Below, in pieces: positions 26,901-33,270 of a stretch of 64,000 bases of DNA (the first letter of the stretch is position 1; every line of letters begins with the position of its first letter). The position numbers and the translations under genes are program-made. The notes below the pieces were generated by a model. The model did no database searches. It had not been told where the DNA came from and saw only the letters and a list, made by a program, of their open reading frames with translations. Location of the stretch: positions 40,352 through 104,351 of IMG/VR virus record IMGVR_UViG_3300027728_000006; one strand, given 5' to 3'. The stretch comes from a virus.

Positions 26901-27766
26901 GAGGCAACGTGGTAATTATTTCTGGAAGTGGAATCTTAACCTCACCATTTGAAGGCACTAAAGTTTACTTCAATAACTCTGAAATTGCAACATCAAATTT
27001 AATTGGAAACGTAAACTCTTCAAGTCGCGTTCAATTTACCGTCCCAGCCAGAGTAGGCAGTGAAAATTATATAGATCTTGAAATTCGAAATGGTGGAGGT
27101 CAAACTTTGGTTAAAAGCGGATATAAATACATTGATGCGCCTATCATTGCTTCTCTGCTTCCATCAGCAGGATCAATAGCTGGTGGTAATACATTTGAAA
27201 TTTCTGGCTCGAATATAACTAATGATATCAGTGTAAAATTTGGAAATAACACAGTTGGAAATTTAACATTTATTTCAAATACAGGAATACGTGGATCAGT
27301 ACCATCTTCAACAAACGCTGCAATTTCAAACGTAACAATTAATGGATTAAATTTATCAACAGTTACAAAAAATTACGCATATCTAGACTCTCCGTCTATA
27401 GCGAGTATTACCCCATCCGTTGGACCATCTGATTACAATAGAATATCTTTTCAAATAAGCGGATCAAAATTCACACTGCCAAATTCAAATATAAATTATG
27501 GCTCTAGCTTAAAAATTGGAAGTCAAGAAATATTAATCAATTCAATTTCTGAAAACATTGTTAATGCCAGCATAACAAATTCAACAACCCCAAGCGGAGT
27601 AAAAAACGTTCAATTTTCTAATCTCGGAGGGACTGGAATATTAAATAGTGGATATACTGGAATAAATTATTTTCCAACTTATTCAACTCCATCATTAACT
27701 GAAAACTCTACTCTGCTCACTGCAAGCCCAACAGTTAACACTCTATATATAACTTATCAACCATAA
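20921..27766 (+). CDS. giant IPT/TIG-repeat adhesin or tail fibre
   Basis: The 2,281-residue protein is built mainly of IPT/TIG (immunoglobulin-like) domains, recognised by repeats of 'SISP..G...GG..ItIsGsnf' such as NISPHSISQFGGTSITITGS. It probably forms a long surface rod for host binding. Around residues 1203 and 1365 are calcium-loop segments (DLNQDNIPDSWDNQ and DSDADGLTNTKEY, the thrombospondin-type-3 look). The second is followed by a domain ending FFRAFVE, a layout frequent in extracellular proteins of Verrucomicrobiota. There is no signal peptide, as expected for a virion protein. It is unusually long for a fibre and transcribed opposite to the tail genes. Confidence 0.82.
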   Translation: MNIFNVNNIKSILPFFLPSSGGILKANVSEADQISEITIDGELIEFESTSSSEISLKIPSLTSGIKSIKFKTQGYTTEKPNAFTIIPPATINQVKNNDSITEKTILKRNEKLKIPKSGGSFKIVGSGFEFVNFIKIDKINIIDFKILSSSEIAVTIPLTLSGRKEKIYIKNLAGEESAFVLNLNIDNELPTITSISPDYKKISELPLEITIIGSNFDSDFLEVKVDEEIQNIKFSDSSIVKFDYLNNSPGLKNISIETSSGKTIRKNSFFNFASPNISNISPHSISQFGGTSITITGSDLDIFENVQLGETNCAILEKTYNSLIFTSPAFEDDGHKNLTLSGPFQTIVETNIIEVISEPEISSFFPNILNPTKVESVKVFGKNLLNLKNLLNSSDESNIEFLAYNNFSGEANIYPNLSGQGNQTIQSESSIGTVLDTQNIYSYNTPNPVILKIEPSVLPSYSLSINESGQIYKSDSSGIIYGNYFLPPLSVKIGGQNVKIITGSSLNTNSSIPVILPTGLIGYSDIEITSNGRTSTLNSGTNFSNLPIFEKVYPDYSWSGGGQMITIEGQNLLGSEIFIEQGTNLNPTFAKIENTKINSDQKLSFFTIPGSGGCRGQYMGTCLDPKGQDGPRIIKISGRGGDFLYSGLNYVNEPKIISAYQTGFDTIWGALPSNTIFLNGKINVNYDPSTWNSFNGKSVKFYPGNSGAFSQSVSPKINGVKLQILTDQSSATGLACKIPYLKYSLSGSNKTVLGFSGNTQITVSSGLSAELLNKSSFIDSLEDFNSSQVFVDKYLAYKIWYHNGVSEKDHSIDDWYDTSYSFDGWNKYGQGNPTPQPAQLKKIKPLEYVKKAKVRLDNGTNYQVGPGYLAGISTPNVLSFSLPSNAKIGTLIRVEIGQLGYNCTTTIPGFLEVDCDGCMYPGNGPARPNAKEKGPFTFLKTKNGWNIIHIGNYQTINSALNTGVSPGWIISPEVGELNFSWVKRKDSFDNAYFGNYIPNTISQNSSGNIHIEEKTNEIVNSGIFDSYNVLQVKSDDYLLNHEQYISFLPFVPPYIGAISTRSTGSSNDPSPNYGPLTLGNIASGVNNGGYIIDLSGFFQKTAGTSEVFIGEQKVAQIDSTSFGGTLPSASSSQNLISIGVTGFSLEQVGTFDVTIKNNLGQSTLPNAFAVFESPQQGNTKIQSLSITLSAPTTQNPAIYPKSIDLNQDNIPDSWDNQYFPNALNFTSFTITGFSNAPGGTSTLNSPNAVYLKTPSNQSTYPQGQGIYYYESGRQINSKGPNFILCAEGKCTLFLAPKNVIPYTTLPYDPVSSPLGALSFLKTFGKEFAPLPWNREWKYEQPQVGYSSGTVSPIFTSPINHYVLDSDADGLTNTKEYVFGTSPISSASKYAPSYSISGGMFHFFVPTIVDRKYTIQTGNLINWYNVATLTGDGFTKKFSTNTVGNIFFRAFVELLYKPPTVNEIFPNQAKLNGNENFIISGSNFSTVNALTVENTNVSNFQIESDSIIAFNPPNLSTSGYKKITITNKSGTTSGNGKGITYFNTPIVNSIIPNKFSAAGGSATISGSGFCSPISIAIENENNPTFSSINLTGLNISIPAQKTIGIKNLTVSTPGGSSNLPIEICGAPNIIDIDPNRGSPAGGNKITINGNNFISGYTKLFIEKTNGDFQEIAITDFLGTSSISATVPSSEISAPFSEGYRDIKVETFGGINSSLQSNGYYYVGNALLSSINPSTGNIDGLNNILISGSNLNSDTNIFIDGQQILNKVFISSSSISGKAPIGLTTGFKTVMSSGLNQGKSFLISGYRYAKNPIINTISTSCIKTGTSPNIKISGQNLLSSLKTKLTIGGQNSNISSNISETGIESSIPISNNPGPVTLFIDTEAGRSNSLIINYIGTPSSLSINPNWASETGKNNITIYGNNFGTGDCKPLLKVGTQQAQATSYTNSEIIFNAPASTYGAKNINVENLAGTGTVQFTYLMKPTIASVTPSEGVANGGNVVIISGSGILTSPFEGTKVYFNNSEIATSNLIGNVNSSSRVQFTVPARVGSENYIDLEIRNGGGQTLVKSGYKYIDAPIIASLLPSAGSIAGGNTFEISGSNITNDISVKFGNNTVGNLTFISNTGIRGSVPSSTNAAISNVTINGLNLSTVTKNYAYLDSPSIASITPSVGPSDYNRISFQISGSKFTLPNSNINYGSSLKIGSQEILINSISENIVNASITNSTTPSGVKNVQFSNLGGTGILNSGYTGINYFPTYSTPSLTENSTLLTASPTVNTLYITYQP

Positions 27767-27818
27767 TCGGTTATTTCTTCATTTTTTTTTTAAAAACTGT
27801 CAATCTTTTATAAAATAA

Positions 27819-27827
27819 GTGTATAAA
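27819..27827 (+). promoter_or_regulatory. late-type GTGTATAAA promoter box
   Basis: The box lies in AAAATAAGTGTATAAACTAA, nearly identical to the sequence before the gene at 19806. It is 28 bases before ATG 27856. A CTGTCA sequence 19 bases upstream is only a loose -35 match. Confidence 0.45.
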
Positions 27828-27855
27828 CTAATTAAGACACTCTAAAATTAATCAT

Positions 27856-28413
27856 ATGCCAAAACTCAAGCCTTACAGACAATATAGCGAACACGACGTA
27901 ATAAATGGATTATTTTCTTACTCTGGACCCGTTCCAGTAGAAGCAGGAACGATAGTTAAAATTGCAAGCAATTATCGTGACTCCAGTGGCAATATTTCTG
28001 AATATTTAGAACTTTCTAATGTGGAAAATACCATTTCTGCTTTATTTTCATGCGTTGGGTCTGTAGCGAAAACTGTCAATTTTGACGATACGCCAAGACC
28101 AGTGGGGATTTTACTAAAAGACGTAAAAGAATTTGACGAAAATGGCACTCCCTTGATTTTTGAACCCAGAGCTGCTGCTGAAAGAAACATAGTTCTTCCA
28201 CATCAAGCTGTTCCCATTTTAACAAGGGGAATTATTCTTATTAATGATATTGATGTATCCAATCATACTGGCGGAGGCGGCGAACCAGCGGCAGGAGATG
28301 CAGTATACATAGGCGATAATGGAGCATTTGCCACAGATGGAGTTATTGCAGTTGGACAATTCTTAAGCTCCATTGATGAGGATGGATATTGCCTTATCAG
28401 ATTTTCATTTTGA
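27856..28413 (+). CDS. putative virion decoration protein
   Basis: The 185-residue protein begins MPKLKPYRQYSEHDVINGLF. Its later part (PVGILLKDVKEFDENG, and PAAGDAVYIGDNGAFATDG, then VGQFLSSIDEDGYCLIRFSF) matches the beta-rich layout of small capsid decoration or head-fibre proteins (DUF2190-like parts). The last residues form a typical strand ending. It is a stand-alone gene behind its own promoter and before a terminator, which would suit a highly expressed virion protein. Its virion role is inference. Confidence 0.55.
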   Translation: MPKLKPYRQYSEHDVINGLFSYSGPVPVEAGTIVKIASNYRDSSGNISEYLELSNVENTISALFSCVGSVAKTVNFDDTPRPVGILLKDVKEFDENGTPLIFEPRAAAERNIVLPHQAVPILTRGIILINDIDVSNHTGGGGEPAAGDAVYIGDNGAFATDGVIAVGQFLSSIDEDGYCLIRFSF

Positions 28414-28423
28414 TTAATATTTA

Positions 28424-28457
28424 AAATACAATAAATCTTTTAAAGATTGTATTTTTT
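28424..28457. terminator. bidirectional terminator between convergent genes
   Basis: The site folds as AAATACA-ATAA-ATCTTT-T-AAAGAT-TGTATTT with a small left bulge and T/A runs on both sides. It sits between the rightward decoration-like gene and the leftward 1,599-residue gene, so it can stop both transcripts. Confidence 0.75.
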
Positions 28458-28469
28458 ATACTATCAATC

Positions 28470-31400
28470 TCAAGCATAGTATTCGTCACAGTTAGTTGTA
28501 GATCTGCGGCATAACTGGTGACAGCGTTTTCTCCGTGGGGTCTTCCCATCGGCGCATAAACTACCAGTATCAACTTCTTTAGTCCATAAATTCTGAGCGC
28601 AGCAGTCGCTACTAAATGACGTGTATGCATCCGCAGCACCGCAGCCTAAGCACGAAACTCTAATTGGAGCGCTTAGTTCACCTTCAGAACCAACCCTTCC
28701 GTTTCTGCAATCGGAATCACTTACCACGGCACTGCTATTTCTAAGTTTAAAAACATTAAAAGTTTTAGAAGCACCAGGAATCAACATAAAACTACTCCTG
28801 CCAGAATCAATATTTATAGCCTTATTCATGGACAATGCAACACATTGCACGCATGTATTACAACTATTGACATTTAACCTTTTTCCGATTGGCGCTCTAG
28901 GTATTGCCGTAACACTACAAACCCCATATATACTGAAATCCAAACAGCTAGAATTATCTGACCAACAAGAAAGATATAACTCTATATAACATCCTTGTTG
29001 CACACTTGGACCAGCCTTAGGCGCTCCTGGTGCGCCTGGTGCGCCTCCAGGTCCGCTGCCGCCGAAAGGGTTCGGAGGAAAAGAAAGGGGCGCAGCAAGT
29101 AAAACCACTGGTCCAGCAACAGCAGCGGGTCCAGCAACAGGTCCAGCAACAGGTCCAGCAACAGGTCCAGCAACAGGTCCAGCAGGAGGCGTAAATGGAA
29201 TATCGTCACATATTCCAGGATGACACCTAAGACCTCCAGTTAGAAATTTACCACCAAGACGACCACATTGCTCTTGCGTGGTTTCTACGCAAAGGGTGGG
29301 AAGACAACATGGGGCAATTGAATCTGGCGGTAATGGAGGTTCAGAAGGAATACAGTTATAAGCCTCATTTATATCGTCGTCAGTAATAATAAAATTAGCC
29401 TCATCATTGCCAATTTGAAGAAACGGATAAGACCCAATAGGGGTAATTTTTAATTTAAAACCCTCAACCCTCTCCATGTCCCCTTCGTTTTCAAGAATTT
29501 GACCAAGTTTTAATCCTGTTTCTGCATTATTAATAATAAACGGAATCTTGGTAAAATATCCACTTGGATAAATTTCACTAGATTCTAAATATTCAGCCCC
29601 AGTACCATTTATGGTCGGAGCCCATTTTTGATAAGAAATTAATCCAGAAAAATTATAATCTCTCCAACCTGTCAAATTTATAGTATAACTAACCATTTGA
29701 TCTTTTTCACATCCCGAATATGAAGTTTTACTGAATGATAAGTAAGAAGGTAACGGCTCTGAAGGAGGATTGAAGCCACCAGTAGGTTTACCATATTTTA
29801 TTTTTAATAAATAATTACCACTAGCCAAATAATCATTAAAAGAGAAAAAATTACTTTTTTCTTGAATTTGCTCATTTGAAAAGGGTTGACTTTTTAAAGT
29901 TTTTATTTTTTCATTTCTTGTGTCATAACCAGAACAATTAAAAAAAGAAATATTGCCCCTTGAGATTCCAGAAATATCACTTGCATCATAATTATAACCT
30001 TGAAAATTTGTTATAATTTCACCATAAAAATTTTCATCATCAGCTAATTGCAAACTATAGCCATAGTAATATCCATATCCCCCAGTACACCCAGCATCAA
30101 AACAATCGCCAGTTCTTAATTCGTAATTATTATTCAGCAAATATTTGCCAGAAACTCCATAAAAATTTTTATTATACTTACCAAAGTATTCGTATTCTGG
30201 ATTTTCATTAAAGTTTTTTAAAATATACCTATCCTCGTCGCAGTCGTAAACATAACCAAAATCAACCTTTTTTTTAATAGTTTCCTCTATGACTCTAGAC
30301 TCTCCAGAGTAAGAGTATAATCCTTGTTCAAGTATATATTTTTTAAAAATCCCACTAAACGAACCTCCCACCCCAGTATTTTCATTTACATCATAAGAAT
30401 ACTCTCCAGAATACATTTTTCCTGTAAAAATTCTGCACCCACTGCCATAACAATTATAAGCCACTGGCGGATAATCATAATCAATATAAGTCCCCTCAAC
30501 GCCTCTATTGTAATTTGGCGGATTGATAATCAAACCACTAACCAATTCTCCATTTTGTCCAGTGAAAGTTGTAAATCCGCCACCCAAGGGAATTTTATTA
30601 ACTCCAAAAGCTAAATCTTGATAGTAAAATTCTTCTGTATCAATCTCTGTGCCGTTAAAATATTTTTTAATATAACCAGTTGAAGCAAAAGTATATCTTT
30701 TTTGAACGACTCCAGAATAAAAACCAGTAAAGTATAATTCATTTGGCGAGCATCCACTTATCCCAGTAACGTACAAAATATAATTACCCAATCCCGTACA
30801 TCCACTTCCATCGCAATTTTTTACTAAACTTGAATTAGAAAACAATCCGCTTACTCCATTTGATAAATAAAGTTGATAATTGTCGTTTAAAAATGCACCC
30901 ACCGGCTCATTGAATGAATAATTCACAACTTGACTAGGAGTAGCGTTGTAATTTTTGCAATGTTTGCTTTCTTTAAATAAATCAAAATCTACATAACAAT
31001 TTTCTTTTTTTATTTCAAATTTAAAATCCGATTTAACTAAGTCGCAAGATTTTTCTTTTATAGAGAAATCTACCAAACTTTCGTCTGAAATATCATCAAA
31101 GAACAATTCTCCACTTACATTAAATCCAGATAAAAAATTAAAAGATTGAGTTAAAACTGGATAAGAATTCATATATTCTCTCCAGCCATCTAATGAATTC
31201 AATTTGACCTTAGAACCAGTTAATCCGCCCGTTGAAACTGGCGTAGGCGAAGATGAAAAGAAAGATTGAATTGGATTATTAAAAAAACCAGAACCGCTAA
31301 TAGATGGATACAGTCTAGATATTCTAACCCTACCGCCAGTGGGAGTTGAAGTACCAATATCTAAATCACCCACAAATAAACCAGATTCATTATAAAAATC

Positions 31401-33269
31401 TAATTTTCCATAAAAATTTCCTGATTTAGTTAAAAAATTAGAATTATTTATATAAGATTCTAAAGGATTTTCAGGAGAAATACCACTAACTAAAAACGGC
31501 TTATAAACCTCTAAATTATTATCATTAATTTTAAAATAACCAGTATTAAAGGGCAATTCGGAAATTTCCAAATCCAAAGACGGAAAGTCGCCATCGCAGG
31601 CATCAAAAAGTATTTCCACAGTTCTTTCCTTTGGGTCTATAAATCCATATAAACTTTTTTTATCTCCATCTTTAAACTCCCCCTTGATTGGATCAAATTC
31701 AGAAATATCCTGAACCTGAGCGTCCTCATTCTTTCCACTCATTAAATACCAACTAATATATTTTTTAATCCTATTAACTCCTGGTTCTAAATATGAAAAA
31801 TTTCCAAGCCAAAAACCGGTGCTAGTTTCGCCAGTAGCCAAAACAAAGCCAGGAAAATTATTAAAAGGAAATGTAAAAAAACCAGTTCCATAAGCGGTTG
31901 GAGTAGCAAATTTTATTGTTTCAAGTTCTGCGCCTGTATAATTTCCAGTAATTGTAAACTCATTATTAGCATTGTAAGAATACGTTCCACCAGATGGACT
32001 GTAAGTAAAATTGCCACTATTAAAATTGTCACCCGTAAGAATATAGCCGCTTACGTTTTCTCCAAAAACATTTCTACCAGTCAAACTTCCAGTAATACCG
32101 CCAATGTTAATAGTTTGACTAAGTCTAGAAATTGTCCCACTAACTCTGGCTGGAGCAAATCCAGACCCAAGAATTAACTGCTGGACACTTCCACTTCCAA
32201 GCACGGGTATTTCTATTTCAGTTAGTTGCTCAAAATATCCAGTTGCTTTAAAATTTTTAAAAAAAACATTCCCAGAGCCAGAGCCAAATTCATATTGATT
32301 TAAAATAGAGTTGAATCCAGAAACCAATCCAGTTTTATATGCAGATAAATCTCCAGACCCAGATACAAAGCCAGAAACCAATTGTCCCTGAATAAGCTTG
32401 CTTCTATTTATATCTAAAAAAACAGATCCAGTAAATCCACTAATATATTCTAAAGAAATTTTAAAATCTGATTTAGAACTATTTAAAAAATACGAAGAAT
32501 ATCTATTGATTTCATCATTAGAAATAGTTGTATTATTTGGAGATATTAACAAGTAAAAACCTTGTTCGGATAATGGAATTCCAGAGGCTTGGAATGTATA
32601 TGAAAAATCTCCAAAATTTGTATTAAATACTACTGGAAAAGAATAATCCCCCCTTACAAAATTCACAGGAACTATTTCAAAAATCTCCTCAGAATATGAA
32701 ATTATCTCTCTAGGGAACTGAGCTGGAGAATCCTTAAAAGAAAAATTACCGTCAATAACTTGACCAGAGTAAATGAAAATATCTAATGGATTTGGATTAT
32801 TTAACTTTAATTGAATTGGTGTCAAACCCTGTTCAAAAAAAGATCCAGAAGAACTGTAAGCTTTTTGACCATAACTAGTTGAATCATACCCAGTTGGATA
32901 ATCCCCCTCAACAAAAAAATCAACATAAGAACTAGATGCTTGGTCTGTATTAAAATAAAAGTAAGAATAATTATTAGATTGCTTTGCCTGACCAATATAC
33001 ACTGGAGCATTATTTATAAAAAAATCATTTGACGTAGGACCAACATTACCCGAAAGTTCAACAACTTGATTCGAAGCATAGGAACCAACATTATTACCTA
33101 AATTATCATATATCTTACTATTTTTAAACGACCACTCTAAAACTCCGCTCTTTCCAGAAAAACCAAAATCAAAATAAGAAGAATTTTCATTAATTGAAAT
33201 ATTTGATCTCCAGGCGAAGAACCCAGTTTGCTCATATATTTTTCTTTTTTTGAATCCAGAAATTTCCAT
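28470..33269 (-). CDS. very large tail/adhesin protein with collagen-like and cysteine-rich end
   Basis: This 1,599-residue protein is dominated by short beta repeats in the style of 'FYSGxGSGxFFN' and 'YGYYYGYSL', full of G, S, Y and F, as in tail fibre or tail tip proteins. The C-terminal part has a CCLPTLCVETTQEQCGR segment, then a repeat of AGPV and GAP triplets that looks collagen-like, and a final cysteine-rich region (about 18 cysteines). The repeats are encoded by a 12-base tandem unit. It is the last gene of the leftward tail block. The cysteines suggest disulfides formed outside the cell. The exact place in the virion is not known. Confidence 0.65.
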   Translation of the reverse strand: MEISGFKKRKIYEQTGFFAWRSNISINENSSYFDFGFSGKSGVLEWSFKNSKIYDNLGNNVGSYASNQVVELSGNVGPTSNDFFINNAPVYIGQAKQSNNYSYFYFNTDQASSSYVDFFVEGDYPTGYDSTSYGQKAYSSSGSFFEQGLTPIQLKLNNPNPLDIFIYSGQVIDGNFSFKDSPAQFPREIISYSEEIFEIVPVNFVRGDYSFPVVFNTNFGDFSYTFQASGIPLSEQGFYLLISPNNTTISNDEINRYSSYFLNSSKSDFKISLEYISGFTGSVFLDINRSKLIQGQLVSGFVSGSGDLSAYKTGLVSGFNSILNQYEFGSGSGNVFFKNFKATGYFEQLTEIEIPVLGSGSVQQLILGSGFAPARVSGTISRLSQTINIGGITGSLTGRNVFGENVSGYILTGDNFNSGNFTYSPSGGTYSYNANNEFTITGNYTGAELETIKFATPTAYGTGFFTFPFNNFPGFVLATGETSTGFWLGNFSYLEPGVNRIKKYISWYLMSGKNEDAQVQDISEFDPIKGEFKDGDKKSLYGFIDPKERTVEILFDACDGDFPSLDLEISELPFNTGYFKINDNNLEVYKPFLVSGISPENPLESYINNSNFLTKSGNFYGKLDFYNESGLFVGDLDIGTSTPTGGRVRISRLYPSISGSGFFNNPIQSFFSSSPTPVSTGGLTGSKVKLNSLDGWREYMNSYPVLTQSFNFLSGFNVSGELFFDDISDESLVDFSIKEKSCDLVKSDFKFEIKKENCYVDFDLFKESKHCKNYNATPSQVVNYSFNEPVGAFLNDNYQLYLSNGVSGLFSNSSLVKNCDGSGCTGLGNYILYVTGISGCSPNELYFTGFYSGVVQKRYTFASTGYIKKYFNGTEIDTEEFYYQDLAFGVNKIPLGGGFTTFTGQNGELVSGLIINPPNYNRGVEGTYIDYDYPPVAYNCYGSGCRIFTGKMYSGEYSYDVNENTGVGGSFSGIFKKYILEQGLYSYSGESRVIEETIKKKVDFGYVYDCDEDRYILKNFNENPEYEYFGKYNKNFYGVSGKYLLNNNYELRTGDCFDAGCTGGYGYYYGYSLQLADDENFYGEIITNFQGYNYDASDISGISRGNISFFNCSGYDTRNEKIKTLKSQPFSNEQIQEKSNFFSFNDYLASGNYLLKIKYGKPTGGFNPPSEPLPSYLSFSKTSYSGCEKDQMVSYTINLTGWRDYNFSGLISYQKWAPTINGTGAEYLESSEIYPSGYFTKIPFIINNAETGLKLGQILENEGDMERVEGFKLKITPIGSYPFLQIGNDEANFIITDDDINEAYNCIPSEPPLPPDSIAPCCLPTLCVETTQEQCGRLGGKFLTGGLRCHPGICDDIPFTPPAGPVAGPVAGPVAGPVAGPAAVAGPVVLLAAPLSFPPNPFGGSGPGGAPGAPGAPKAGPSVQQGCYIELYLSCWSDNSSCLDFSIYGVCSVTAIPRAPIGKRLNVNSCNTCVQCVALSMNKAINIDSGRSSFMLIPGASKTFNVFKLRNSSAVVSDSDCRNGRVGSEGELSAPIRVSCLGCGAADAYTSFSSDCCAQNLWTKEVDTGSLCADGKTPRRKRCHQLCRRSTTNCDEYYA
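29017..29189. repeat. 12-base tandem repeat and Gly-Ala-Pro triplet repeat
   Basis: GGTCCAGCAACA is repeated about five times at roughly 29110-29185 and encodes Ala-Gly-Pro-Val on the minus strand. At about 29017-29065 a GC-rich triplet repeat encodes GAPGAPGAP. These are much more GC-rich than the flanks. Copy number is likely to vary by slippage. Confidence 0.75.
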
Positions 33270-33270
33270 A

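Noticed and set aside
28621-28989. 122-residue plus-strand frame opposite the cysteine-rich end
   Set aside because: It is antisense to a coding region with clear protein features and has no start signal of its own.
28982-29209. 75-residue leucine/aspartate repeat frame on the minus strand (LLLDLLLDLLLD)
   Set aside because: It is the out-of-frame reading of the 12-base tandem repeat in the 1,599-residue gene.
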